From an uncultured Pelagibacteraceae bacterium (GTDB taxonomy: Bacteria; Pseudomonadota; Alphaproteobacteria; Pelagibacterales; Pelagibacteraceae): a DNA stretch of 64,000 bases. Below are positions 9,858 through 19,645 of this stretch, piece after piece (the first letter of the stretch is position 1; every line of letters begins with the position of its first letter). The stretch lies in NCBI GenBank assembly GCA_902573465.1, contig CACGJX010000003.1, forward strand, positions 62,001 to 126,000, read 5' to 3'. The notes beneath the pieces were generated by a model. That model did no database searches and was not told the origin of the DNA. It saw only the letters and a list, made by a program, of their open reading frames with translations. The position numbers and the translations under genes were made by a program.

Positions 9858-10924
9858 TTAAATAATTCTTTAAGTCCTTTCTCCGATGCTTCACACACGC
9901 CTTTTTCAGTAATTAATCCAGTAACATATTTTGCAGGAGTTACATCAAAAGCTAAATTCATAGCTTTACTTTTTTTTGGATAAATTTGTATTTTCTTTAT
10001 ATCTCCTTTTTCATCTAAACCTTTAACATGAGATAATTCATCTGAATTTCTCTCTTCGATTGGGATATCTTTACGATCTTTTATGTTCCAGTCAATTGTT
10101 GAACTTGGTAGCGCAACATAAAAAGGAATGTTGTTATCATGAGCTGCTAGTGCTTTTAGATAAGTTCCAACCTTATTACAAACATCTCCATTGGCTAGAG
10201 TTCTATCAGTTCCAACAATACACATATCAACTTCACCTCTTTGCATTAATATACCACCTGTATTATCTGCAATGATTGTGTTCTTAATTCCTTCTTCATT
10301 TAATTCATAAGAAGTAAGATTTGCTCCTTGATTTCTTGGCCTAGTTTCATCAGCCCAAACATGAATGGGAATTCCTTTTTTGTGCGCATGATAAATTGGA
10401 GAAGTTGCGGTCCCCCAATTTATTGTTGCAAGCCATCCTGCATTACAATGAGTTAATATATTAACTATATCTTTTTTTTTATTATAGATTTCCTCAATAA
10501 TTTTTAGTCCATTTAAACCTATACTTTCACAAAATTTCACATCCTCTTCACATATATCTTTTGCTTCATTCAAGGCTATTTCTAGAATTTTATCACTATT
10601 AACACCTGATAATTTATTCATCATTCTATCAATAGCCCACTTCAAATTAATTGCCGTTGGTCTTGAGCTAATTAAATCTTCTGCAGATTTTTTTAAAAAT
10701 GATTGATCATTATTTTCAATTATAGCTAAAACCAATCCATAAGCTGCTGTAGCTCCTATTAAAGGTGCTCCTCTTACCTCCATAACCTTAATTGCATTTA
10801 TTGAGTCCTTAACTGTTTTAAGGTCTTTAATAATAAATTGGTGTGGAAGTTTTGTTTGATCAATAATTTTAACAACATTATTTTCAAACCAAATAGTACG
10901 ATATTCTTTTCCTTCTATTCTCAT
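9854..10924 (-). CDS. mtnA: S-methyl-5-thioribose-1-phosphate isomerase
   Basis: 356 aa; MEVRGAPLIGATAAYGL, LTHCNAGWLATINWGTATSPIYHAHKKG, DETRPRNQGANLTSYEL, GTDRTLANGDVCNKVGTY. Confidence 0.92.
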   Translation of the reverse strand: MRIEGKEYRTIWFENNVVKIIDQTKLPHQFIIKDLKTVKDSINAIKVMEVRGAPLIGATAAYGLVLAIIENNDQSFLKKSAEDLISSRPTAINLKWAIDRMMNKLSGVNSDKILEIALNEAKDICEEDVKFCESIGLNGLKIIEEIYNKKKDIVNILTHCNAGWLATINWGTATSPIYHAHKKGIPIHVWADETRPRNQGANLTSYELNEEGIKNTIIADNTGGILMQRGEVDMCIVGTDRTLANGDVCNKVGTYLKALAAHDNNIPFYVALPSSTIDWNIKDRKDIPIEERNSDELSHVKGLDEKGDIKKIQIYPKKSKAMNLAFDVTPAKYVTGLITEKGVCEASEKGLKELFK

Positions 10925-11793
10925 TAATTTAAAACTCTACCAGCAACAGTTTTAAGTTTTTCTTTTGTCTTTTTTGTTCTTTTTTCAGGTGCTGTAATAA
11001 TTGCAACATCTAAACAATTATTGGTTGGATCATTAGGATCAATGTGATTTTCAAAGTTTTCTATTAAATTTTTAATCATATTTTTTGCCTTAGCAGCATT
11101 ATCTAATAAAACTTTTACTACTTGTTGAACATCAACATTTTCATGATCAGGATGCCAACAATCGTAGTCAGTGACCATTGATACAGATGCATATCTTATC
11201 TCTGCCTCTCTTGCTAATTTCGCCTCTGGCATATTAGTCATTCCAATTACATCTGCTTTCCAAGATCTATATAAATTTGATTCTGCTAAGGTTGAAAATT
11301 GAGGTCCTTCCATAACAACATAAGTACCATTTCTTTGATATTCAATTTTCTCTTTTTTTATTGCCTCTTCACATGCGTTCATCAAACCATTTGATGTTGG
11401 GTGAGCCATAGAAACGTGAGCAACAATTTCATCATCAAAAAATGTTTTTTCCCTTGCAAATGTTCGGTCAATGAATTGGTCAACAATAACAAATTTTCCT
11501 GGTGGCAACTCCTCTTTTAAAGACCCCACTGCTGAAACTGACACAATATCTGTCACACCTAACTGTTTAAGAGCATCAATATTTGCTCTAAAATTAATTT
11601 TTGAGGGAGAAACAAAGTGACCTCTTCCATGTCTTGGTAAGAAGTAAACTTCTTTATTGTTATAATTAGTTTTTAAAATTTGGTCTGAGGGTTTTCCCCA
11701 AGGAGTGTTTAAATCTAACAATTCTCTATTTTTAAATTCTTCAACATCATAAAGCCCACTACCACCAATTATTGCTAATTTATTTATTGTCAT
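10924..11793 (-). CDS. mtnP: S-methyl-5'-thioadenosine phosphorylase
   Basis: 289 aa; LAIIGGSGLYDVE, FLPRHGRGH, VMEGPQFSTLAESNLYRSWKADVIGMTNMPEAKLAREAE. Confidence 0.93.
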   Translation of the reverse strand: MTINKLAIIGGSGLYDVEEFKNRELLDLNTPWGKPSDQILKTNYNNKEVYFLPRHGRGHFVSPSKINFRANIDALKQLGVTDIVSVSAVGSLKEELPPGKFVIVDQFIDRTFAREKTFFDDEIVAHVSMAHPTSNGLMNACEEAIKKEKIEYQRNGTYVVMEGPQFSTLAESNLYRSWKADVIGMTNMPEAKLAREAEIRYASVSMVTDYDCWHPDHENVDVQQVVKVLLDNAAKAKNMIKNLIENFENHIDPNDPTNNCLDVAIITAPEKRTKKTKEKLKTVAGRVLN

Positions 11794-11834
11794 GTTATAA
11801 AATTAATTTATTTATACTTTTATAATTTACTCTT

Positions 11835-12362
11835 ATGAATTTAAAAGACTTTATTAGATCTATTCCAGATTATCCAAAAAAAGGTATTTTATTTAGAGAT
11901 ATCACAACACTAATTAAAAATGAGAAAGCTTTTTCAGAAACAATTGATCAGATTATAGAAAGATCAAAAAAAATGAAGTTTAATAAGATTGCTGCTATTG
12001 AGTCTAGAGGATTTGTTTTTGCCTCAGCAGTATCTTATATTTTAAAAAAACCATTCATAATGTTAAGAAAAAAAAATAAATTACCAGCTGATGTACACTC
12101 TGTTGATTTCGAATTAGAGTACGGTAAAGCTACGATAGAAGTTCATAAAGACTCTATAAGTAAAGAAGATTCTATTTTGATTGTGGATGATTTAATTGCT
12201 ACTGGTGGTACTGCACATGCTGCAGCAAAACTTGTAGAAATTTCAAAAGGAAAAGTTGCCGGATTTGTTTTTGTTATTAATCTTTTTGATCTTAATGGTT
12301 CTGACAGTTTAATTAAAAAAGGATACCAGGTAGAAAATTTAATTGAATTTCCTGGTCATTAA
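11835..12362 (+). CDS. apt: Adenine phosphoribosyltransferase
   Basis: 175 aa; IRSIPDYPKKGILFRDITTL, IESRGFVFASAV, ILIVDDLIATGGTAHAAAKLV. Confidence 0.93.
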   Translation: MNLKDFIRSIPDYPKKGILFRDITTLIKNEKAFSETIDQIIERSKKMKFNKIAAIESRGFVFASAVSYILKKPFIMLRKKNKLPADVHSVDFELEYGKATIEVHKDSISKEDSILIVDDLIATGGTAHAAAKLVEISKGKVAGFVFVINLFDLNGSDSLIKKGYQVENLIEFPGH

Positions 12363-12366
12363 ATTT

Positions 12367-13239
12367 TTAAATATTTGGTCTATAGTAAGAATTTTTTCCT
12401 ATCATAGAACTTATCAACCCTAATAATCTCATCTGATATATTTTTCTTTTAAAAGTGTTGAAAGTAATTAAATAATAAAAAAATTTTATTTTTGCAGAAA
12501 TTAAATTTTTAAAAACTTTTAATAATGCAATCAAATAGCCGTAATGTTTTTTATTAAAATAAAACTTTGACCACATCCAATGCCAATTTCTTAAATACTC
12601 AATTTCATTTTTATACTTCGGATCTACTGCTTTTCCTCCTAGATGATGAATTTTAGATTTTGGAACGATATAAATGTCCTCATTTTTTTCTGTTAATCGC
12701 TTACACAAGTCCTCGTTTTCAAGATATAAAAAAAAATTCTCGTCGAAAAAATTAAAATTCTCTATTTTTTTTAATTTTTTTAGATTTAAAAGCATGGCAT
12801 ATCCGTCGACACTTTTAACTTTAAAAGGTTTATTGGAGTCAAAATAATGATCCTTTTTTATAATATAGTTTGGATATTCATCTTTGCTGGAAATTGGAGC
12901 AATAATTCCAAAATTATCAATTTGTTTTGATGCAAACATTATCTCATTCATTGAGTTATTTTCTAGAGCAACATCTGGATTCAATATTAATGCAAAATCT
13001 TTGCTCACATTTTTAATACCTAAATTATTACCTCCACCCATCCCTAAATTTTCTTTTGACAAAATACATTTTACATTCTTGTATTTAGTCTCAATTTTGT
13101 CTTTAAATTTATCATTATTAGAATTATCAATGACAACTATTTCAATTTCGCTATCAATAGAGTTAATACAATTTTCAATTACATGATCACTCTTATAACT
13201 GACTATGATCACTGAAAGATTTTGCCTAGTTATTGACAT
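12367..13239 (-). CDS. Glycosyltransferase family 2
   Basis: Start likely the ATG at 13239 (MSITRQNLSVIIVSYKSDH; track start 13290); NLGMGGGNNLGI, LNPDVALENNS. Confidence 0.85.
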   Translation of the reverse strand: MSITRQNLSVIIVSYKSDHVIENCINSIDSEIEIVVIDNSNNDKFKDKIETKYKNVKCILSKENLGMGGGNNLGIKNVSKDFALILNPDVALENNSMNEIMFASKQIDNFGIIAPISSKDEYPNYIIKKDHYFDSNKPFKVKSVDGYAMLLNLKKLKKIENFNFFDENFFLYLENEDLCKRLTEKNEDIYIVPKSKIHHLGGKAVDPKYKNEIEYLRNWHWMWSKFYFNKKHYGYLIALLKVFKNLISAKIKFFYYLITFNTFKRKIYQMRLLGLISSMIGKNSYYRPNI

Positions 13240-13293
13240 AATATATATATACTCGACTATACTAAAATTTATTTTTAATGTAAAAATCAAAAA

Positions 13294-14307
13294 ATGAAAA
13301 AGATCATTGTTACTGGTGGATTAGGATTTATTGGAAGCAATCTCATAGAGTTATTATTAAAAAAAAATTTTTATGTAATCAATATTGACAAAGGTACTTA
13401 CTCTTCAAATTTATATAATACAAAAGATTTCAAAAATTCAAAAAAATATAAATATGTTAAACTTGATATTTCAAATAAAAAAATCTTAAAAATATTTACA
13501 AAATACAAACCCTCAGGAATTTTCAATTTAGCTGCTGAAACACATGTAGACAGATCAATTGATAATCCAGGAAATTTCATTCAAAGTAACATTGTTGGTG
13601 TTTATAATCTCCTTGAATGTTTCAAAATTTTTTCAAAAAAATATAAATCTAGATTAATTCATATTTCTACGGATGAAGTTTACGGTGATGTTTTGAATGG
13701 AAGATCCGATGAAAATTATCCTTATCAGCCAAGTTCACCATATGCCGCTAGCAAAGCTTCATCAGATCATTTAGTAAGTTCATATATAAGAACTTATAAT
13801 TTACCTGCTATAGTAACAAATTGTTCAAATAATTATGGTCCTAAACAACATCCAGAAAAATTAATTCCGAAGCTTATATTTAATATAATAAATAATAAAC
13901 CTCTACCTATTTATGGAAAAGGTAAAAACTCTAGAGAATGGATATATGTAAAAGATCATTGTGAAGCATTAATTAAAGTTTTTCAAAAAGGAAAGCTTGG
14001 AGAGTTTTATAACATTGGATCTAATAAAAACCTAAATAACTTACAAGTTACAAAAGAGCTCATAAAGAACTCAAAAAAAATAATTACTCTTGGTAAAAAA
14101 GTTAAGATTAATTTTGTTAAAGATCGTCCTGGTCATGATATTAGATATGCTCTTAATAGTAATAAGATTAAAAAAAAATTAAGATGGTATCCAAAAACAA
14201 ATTTTTCAAAAGGAATAAAAATGACACTTAATTGGTATTTTGAAAATAAATCATATTATAAATCACTTTCAAAAAAAGATATTATAAATAGATTAGGAAA
14301 AGTATGA
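13294..14307 (+). CDS. rfbB: dTDP-glucose 4,6-dehydratase
   Basis: 337 aa; TGGLGFIGSNLIE, AAETHVDRSIDNP, HISTDEVYGDV, YAASKASSDHLV. Confidence 0.92.
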   Translation: MKKIIVTGGLGFIGSNLIELLLKKNFYVINIDKGTYSSNLYNTKDFKNSKKYKYVKLDISNKKILKIFTKYKPSGIFNLAAETHVDRSIDNPGNFIQSNIVGVYNLLECFKIFSKKYKSRLIHISTDEVYGDVLNGRSDENYPYQPSSPYAASKASSDHLVSSYIRTYNLPAIVTNCSNNYGPKQHPEKLIPKLIFNIINNKPLPIYGKGKNSREWIYVKDHCEALIKVFQKGKLGEFYNIGSNKNLNNLQVTKELIKNSKKIITLGKKVKINFVKDRPGHDIRYALNSNKIKKKLRWYPKTNFSKGIKMTLNWYFENKSYYKSLSKKDIINRLGKV

Positions 14308-15170
14308 TCAAAAAAGGAATTATTTTAGCTGGAGGTAAGGGTACAAGGATGAGTCCCTTAACAAAAGCGGTTAATAAACAGTTGCTGCCTATTTATGATA
14401 AACCGTTAATCTTTTATCCATTGTCAATATTAATGTTAGCTAAAATCAAAGATATCTTAATTATAGTAAATAAAGGTCAACTTAAACAATATAAAAGAAT
14501 ATTACCTAACGGTGATAATTTAGGAATTAAGATAAGTTATATGGAACAAAATGAGCCAAGAGGATTGCCTGATGCATTTGTAATTGGAGAAAAATTTATT
14601 GGAAAAGAAAATGTTGCAATGATTTTAGGTGATAATTTTTTTTATGGTCAAAATCTTTCCAGTTTACTTCAGGCAAATACAAAATTAAAAAAAGGTGCAA
14701 GAGTAGTTTTACATAAAGTATTAAAACCAGAATTATTCGGTGTAGCTAAGATAAATAAAAATAAAAAAATTATTAAGATTATAGAGAAACCAAAAAAATT
14801 TTTTTCAGACCTTGCAATAACTGGTCTTTATTTTTTTGATAATGATGTCGTAAAATATTCAAAACAATTAAAACCATCAAAAAGAGGTGAGGTAGAAATT
14901 GTTGATTTATTAAATTTTTATAAAAAAAAAAACAAACTTTCGGCAGATTTAATTGGAAGGGGTGGAGCCTGGCTAGATACTGGATCAATGGATGATTTTT
15001 ATAAAACTAGTAATTTTGTATCTGCTATTGAAAATCGGCAAGGATTAAAAATTGCTTGTCTTGAGGAAATTTCGTTTAATAATAAATGGACAAACAAAAA
15101 AAATATTAAGAAATCTATAAAATTTTATGGAAATTGTGAATATTCACAATATTTAGCTAAACTTTTATAA
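14304..15170 (+). CDS. rfbA: Glucose-1-phosphate thymidylyltransferase
   Basis: 288 aa; KGIILAGGKGTRMSPLTKAVNKQLLPIYDKPLIFYPLS, RGGAWLDTGSMDDF. Confidence 0.93.
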   Translation: MIKKGIILAGGKGTRMSPLTKAVNKQLLPIYDKPLIFYPLSILMLAKIKDILIIVNKGQLKQYKRILPNGDNLGIKISYMEQNEPRGLPDAFVIGEKFIGKENVAMILGDNFFYGQNLSSLLQANTKLKKGARVVLHKVLKPELFGVAKINKNKKIIKIIEKPKKFFSDLAITGLYFFDNDVVKYSKQLKPSKRGEVEIVDLLNFYKKKNKLSADLIGRGGAWLDTGSMDDFYKTSNFVSAIENRQGLKIACLEEISFNNKWTNKKNIKKSIKFYGNCEYSQYLAKLL

Positions 15171-15689
15171 ATGAAAATTTTAAAAACAAAATTTAAAGAT
15201 TTATTAATTTTTAAGTCCAAAAATTTTTATGATAAAAGAGGATATTTTAGAGAATTAGCTTTAGAAAAAAAAATCAAAAAAAAATTACCTTTCACAGTCG
15301 TATCAAGATCAAAAAAAAATGTCCTTAGAGGTTTACATATGCAAAAAAAGTATCAACAAGGTAAGTATATTTCTTGTATCAAAGGAAAAATCTTAGATGT
15401 GGTAGTAGATTGTAGAAAAAAATCAAAGACATTTGGAAAACACTATAAAATAATTTTAAGTGAAAATAATTGTAAATCAATTTATATTCCTCCAGGTTTC
15501 ATTCATGGTTTTTTAGGTTTGGATAATGAAAATATAGTTATCTACAGCTGTACAAACTATAGAGATAAAAATTCAGAAATTGGAATTAATTGGAATGACA
15601 AAGATTTAAAAATAAACTGGAATATTAAGTCACCAATATTATCTCAAAAAGATAAGAAAAACCTCAAATTCAAAGATATAAGGTTTTAA
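15171..15689 (+). CDS. rfbC: dTDP-4-dehydrorhamnose 3,5-epimerase-like
   Basis: 172 aa; FYDKRGYFRE, NVLRGLHMQ, YIPPGFIHGF. Confidence 0.85.
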   Translation: MKILKTKFKDLLIFKSKNFYDKRGYFRELALEKKIKKKLPFTVVSRSKKNVLRGLHMQKKYQQGKYISCIKGKILDVVVDCRKKSKTFGKHYKIILSENNCKSIYIPPGFIHGFLGLDNENIVIYSCTNYRDKNSEIGINWNDKDLKINWNIKSPILSQKDKKNLKFKDIRF

Positions 15690-15690
15690 A

Positions 15691-16506
15691 ATGCAAAATT
15701 TAAAGATGTATTGTATTTGCATACACAATGAGCTTTTCTCAAAAGTTAAAAAACTCAATTACATACCTGTAGGATTAGGTGAAGAAAAATTTGATGCTAA
15801 TTGGACAACAGATTACTTTGGACCAAATATATCTAAAAAAAATAAGTTTTATGGTGAATACACTTTTCATTATTGGTTTTGGAAAAATGAATTAATTAAT
15901 ATTAGTGAAAATGATTGGATAGGTTTTTGTGCTTATAGAAGATTTTGGCTTAATGAGAAAAAAAACAATATTAAAAATAATAATTTTCAAGACAAAATAC
16001 TAAAACAAGTTCCAGAGTTTTGGAAAGATTATCAGGTTATTTTGGGAAATAAAATTCAAGTTAACAACATAAAATGGATTAAAATTTTAAAGTATGGAAA
16101 AATTTCATTACTAAATAATCCTAAGGCTTTTTTCAAAAAAAATAGATCAATAAAATTTCATTTTGATATGTTTCATGGGAATGGTGTCTTAGATAAGGCT
16201 ATAAATGTTCTTAATGAAAATGATAGGGAGGATTTTAGAGATTTCGTTAATACTAATAACTCTTATAATCAAGGTAATATGTTTATATGTAAATCAAAAA
16301 AATTGATGATGAGATATTATGAAACTATTTTTCATTGGTTGAGCGAGTGTGAAAAAATATTTGGTTTTGATTTAAATGGATATGGAAGAATAAGGATTTA
16401 TGGATTTTTAGCTGAAAGGTTTTTACCTTTTTGGTTTAACAAATACTCAAAGTGTCTTGAATGGCCAATAATATTTAATGATTTGAGAAAGGAAAAAATA
16501 AATTGA
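15691..16506 (+). CDS. DUF4422-like putative glycosyltransferase
   Basis: 271 aa; MYCICIHN..., PVGLGEEKF, WIGFCAYRRFW, FHGNGVLDKAINVL, NMFICKSKKLMMRYYETIFHWL. Confidence 0.6.
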   Translation: MQNLKMYCICIHNELFSKVKKLNYIPVGLGEEKFDANWTTDYFGPNISKKNKFYGEYTFHYWFWKNELINISENDWIGFCAYRRFWLNEKKNNIKNNNFQDKILKQVPEFWKDYQVILGNKIQVNNIKWIKILKYGKISLLNNPKAFFKKNRSIKFHFDMFHGNGVLDKAINVLNENDREDFRDFVNTNNSYNQGNMFICKSKKLMMRYYETIFHWLSECEKIFGFDLNGYGRIRIYGFLAERFLPFWFNKYSKCLEWPIIFNDLRKEKIN

Positions 16507-17690
16507 AAAATAAAATTAATTTTTTGGATCTTGGATTTCAACCATTGGCAAATAATTATTTAAGAAAAAATCAATTAAACAAAAAAGAAAAAAAATATAG
16601 GTTAAAAATAGGAATTAATACTAATACAAAGCTTGTTTCTATAAATAAACCCATATCTAGCAAAATGATGTTTAATAATAAATACCCCTATAGGTCATCA
16701 ATGTCTAAAACGATGCTTAAATCTTTTAAGAATTTAGCAATATCAATTAATAAAAATTTAAAACCAAAAAAAATTCTTGAAATTGGTAGTAATGATGGAA
16801 GTTTTATTAAAAATTTTTCAAAAAAAAAAGTAATTGGAATTGAGCCTTGTTCTAATATTGAGAAAATTACAAAAAAAAAAGGCTTTAATACATATTCATT
16901 ATATTGGAATTTAAAAACTGCGAGGGAATTATTAAAAAAAGAGGGTAAAGTAGACTTAATTTACTCAGCTAATACAATAAGTCATATTGAGAATCTCGAT
17001 GAAGTTTTTAAATCCATAAATATTCTTTTAAACGATAATGGAACTTTAATTGTAGAAGACCCATCTTTATTAGAATGCTTAAAAAAAAATACTTATGATC
17101 AATTTTATAACGAACATATTTATGTCTTTTCCCTTCTGGGTATTGAAAATATTTTAAAGAAACATAACTTTGAAATTTTTCATGTTCAAAATCTAGATAT
17201 TCATGGTGGATCGAATAGATATTTTATAAAAAAAAAAATTAATAAAGGTCAAATTTTATCTAGTGTAAATAAACAGAGAAAAAAAGAATTAAGTTATGGT
17301 ATTCAAAAAATATCAACATATAAAAAATTTGCTAAGAGAGTAAAATCATCAAAAGACGAATTAAAGAGAATTTTCTCAAAAATTTCCTCAAAAAATAAAA
17401 AAGTTATTGGTTATGGAGTTACTGCTAAATCTGCAACAATATTGAATTATTGTAAAATTGGTAAAGGGCTAATTTCATACTTTATTGATACTACTAAAGA
17501 TAAACAAAATAAATATACCCCAGGGACTAAAATTCCAATATTAAAATACCAAGGATTTATTCAAAAAGATGTTGATTTTGTATTTCTTGGAGCATGGAAT
17601 TTTCAAAAAGAAATATTTAATAAAGAGAAAAAATTTATCAAAAGAGGCGGTAAATTTATTATCCATACACCAAGGCCAAAAATTTTATGA
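16503..17690 (+). CDS. C-methyltransferase (sugar C-methyltransferase family), N-terminal zinc-binding region lost; TTG start
   Basis: 395 aa; FLDLGFQPLANNYL, ILEIGSNDGSFIKNF, C-terminal VIGYGVTAKSATILNY...YTPGTKIPI as in C-methyltransferase C-terminal domain. Confidence 0.8.
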   Translation: MKNKINFLDLGFQPLANNYLRKNQLNKKEKKYRLKIGINTNTKLVSINKPISSKMMFNNKYPYRSSMSKTMLKSFKNLAISINKNLKPKKILEIGSNDGSFIKNFSKKKVIGIEPCSNIEKITKKKGFNTYSLYWNLKTARELLKKEGKVDLIYSANTISHIENLDEVFKSINILLNDNGTLIVEDPSLLECLKKNTYDQFYNEHIYVFSLLGIENILKKHNFEIFHVQNLDIHGGSNRYFIKKKINKGQILSSVNKQRKKELSYGIQKISTYKKFAKRVKSSKDELKRIFSKISSKNKKVIGYGVTAKSATILNYCKIGKGLISYFIDTTKDKQNKYTPGTKIPILKYQGFIQKDVDFVFLGAWNFQKEIFNKEKKFIKRGGKFIIHTPRPKIL

Positions 17691-18403
17691 AAAAAATAGT
17701 ATTTACAGGAGGTTCGGGCAGATTTGCTAAAGAATTTAAAAAGTTAAAACACAAATATAAGATTGAATATCCTCCCAAAAACCAACTTAACATAGAAAAA
17801 TTTGAATCTATTTTGAAGTATCTTAACAAAAAAAAACCAACTCATTTAATACATTGCGCTGGATTATCAAGACCTATGAAAATTCATGAAAAGAATGTAT
17901 CTAGAAGTATATTAATAAACATAATTGGAACTTCTAACATTGTGAGAGCTTGTGCAAAAAAAAAAATTAAGCTAATTTATTTTTCAACAAACTATGTATA
18001 TCCTGGAACTAAAGGAAATTATTCTGAGACAGATCCAGTTCTTCCAATAAATAATTATGCAATTTCAAAATTAGGTGGTGAATGTGCGGTTCAAATGTAT
18101 CAAAATTCTTTAATATTAAGAATTTGTATGACAGAAAAACCATTCATACACAAAGTAGCTTTTAAGGATGTGGAAATGAACTTTATGTTCCATGAAGACT
18201 TGGCAAAAAATTTATTAAAATTAATTGATAAAAAAGGTATTATAAATATAGGTGGGAAAAAACAAATTGTTTATAAATTTGCTAAAAAAACAAATTATAA
18301 AGTAAAACCAGTATCTGCCAAAAAAATGTTAGGTAAAAAATTTCCTCTCAAACAATCAATGAATATTGAAAAATATTTAAATATCTTAAAAAATAAAGGT
18401 TAG
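17687..18403 (+). CDS. RmlD-like NAD(P)-dependent sugar nucleotide reductase/epimerase (SDR)
   Basis: 238 aa; IVFTGGSGRFAKEFK, HLIHCAGLSRP, YFSTNYVYPGTKGNYSE, YAISKLGGE (YxxxK). Confidence 0.8.
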   Translation: MKKIVFTGGSGRFAKEFKKLKHKYKIEYPPKNQLNIEKFESILKYLNKKKPTHLIHCAGLSRPMKIHEKNVSRSILINIIGTSNIVRACAKKKIKLIYFSTNYVYPGTKGNYSETDPVLPINNYAISKLGGECAVQMYQNSLILRICMTEKPFIHKVAFKDVEMNFMFHEDLAKNLLKLIDKKGIINIGGKKQIVYKFAKKTNYKVKPVSAKKMLGKKFPLKQSMNIEKYLNILKNKG

Positions 18404-19218
18404 TTAGTAATTAATTTAAAATATTTTTTTATAATACTATTTTCATAAATTCTATATAAATAGCTTCTTTTGGATATTTTCTTAGTTAAAAAATTTGAAA
18501 ATTTTTTTTTTTTAATTTCTTTAGAAAAATTTTTTCTTTTATATCTATAATCAACAAAATAATTTCTCAATTTTTTATTATTTTCAAGGTTTTTGGATTT
18601 ATTCAATCTTTTTTTAGCAATATTTATTACAGTAATAGAATCATAATATTCAATTGAATTAATTTTTTTAGATATAAAATTAAGTTTTTTATTTAAATTA
18701 GGATTTCTCCTATGAATAATTTCAATTATTGATAATGTAAAATTAATAAATGAATATTTGGATGGATTTCTAAAACCCTTATTTTTCATAAAACTTGTGT
18801 GAGTATCTTCAATTATTATCATCCCCCCAGGTTTGATAAAGTTAATCGACTCAACCAAAGTAGTTATTTGTTGGAGATTTGTATGACCTCCGTCATCAAT
18901 TAGAATATCAATCTTACCTATTTTTTTATAAAAACTTTTCCAAAAATCAGAACTAGATTGATCCCCATTGTAAATTTTAAAACCATTTTTCTCTAGATTT
19001 TTTGCCTCTGGATTTAATTCTATTCCAATTATTTTTGCATTTTTACCAAAAAAATTTTTCCACATGAATAATGATCCACCATCTCCTATTCCTACTTCTA
19101 CAATTTTAATTTTCTTTTTTAAAAACTTTTGAAATAGATTTTCATAAATATCAAAATAATTACTCCATTTTATAGAGTATTTTGGTGATGCTTTAAAAGA
19201 TTTAAAAATTTTACTCAT
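18400..19218 (-). CDS. Class I SAM-dependent methyltransferase
   Basis: 272 aa; IVEVGIGDGGSLFMWKNFFGKNAKIIGIELNPEA, DILIDDGGHTNLQQ, GGMIIIEDTH. Confidence 0.75.
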   Translation of the reverse strand: MSKIFKSFKASPKYSIKWSNYFDIYENLFQKFLKKKIKIVEVGIGDGGSLFMWKNFFGKNAKIIGIELNPEAKNLEKNGFKIYNGDQSSSDFWKSFYKKIGKIDILIDDGGHTNLQQITTLVESINFIKPGGMIIIEDTHTSFMKNKGFRNPSKYSFINFTLSIIEIIHRRNPNLNKKLNFISKKINSIEYYDSITVINIAKKRLNKSKNLENNKKLRNYFVDYRYKRKNFSKEIKKKKFSNFLTKKISKRSYLYRIYENSIIKKYFKLITN

Positions 19219-19225
19219 TCTATAA

Positions 19226-19302
19226 TGGTAGCGGGAAGTGGGATCGAACCACTGACCTCGGGCTTATGAGTCCCGCGCTCTAACCAACTGAGCTACCCCG
19301 CC
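19226..19302 (-). tRNA. tRNA with CAT anticodon (elongator tRNA-Met most likely; tRNA-Ile2 not excluded)
   Basis: Reverse complement GGCGGGGTAGCTCAGTTGGTTAGAGCGCGGGACTCATAAGCCCGAGGTCAGTGGTTCGATCCCACTTCCCGCTACCA folds as a cloverleaf, 77 nt with encoded CCA. Confidence 0.93.
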
Positions 19303-19393
19303 AATTATTATTGTTGATTTATAATATTTATTAAATTTGATTCAATAATTATTAATCATTAAATTTAAGTGAATTTGAAGAAATTTTCTAAAT

Positions 19394-19603
19394 TTAGCTA
19401 AAAACTATAAGCCCAAATAAAATCAAACCAGTAGAGGCTGCTGCAGAAAAATAAAACTTTTTTTTAGTTTCTTGTTTCTTATCCAATTTCACTCTGTTTA
19501 AAAGAACATTTATATCTGTACTTCTAGAGTTAGTTTGTGGATTGTCAGAAACAGTATATTTAGAAACAAGTTTTTGTTTAAGAGAATTTGTTAAATTTTT
19601 CAT
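19394..19603 (-). CDS. Small single-TM protein with DINVL motif
   Basis: 69 aa; STDINVLLNRVKLDKKQETKKK then C-terminal hydrophobic helix. Confidence 0.6.
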   Translation of the reverse strand: MKNLTNSLKQKLVSKYTVSDNPQTNSRSTDINVLLNRVKLDKKQETKKKFYFSAAASTGLILFGLIVFS

Positions 19604-19645
19604 TTGGCGTAACTAACCATTCTTTAGATTTATTAGCAAATAAAA

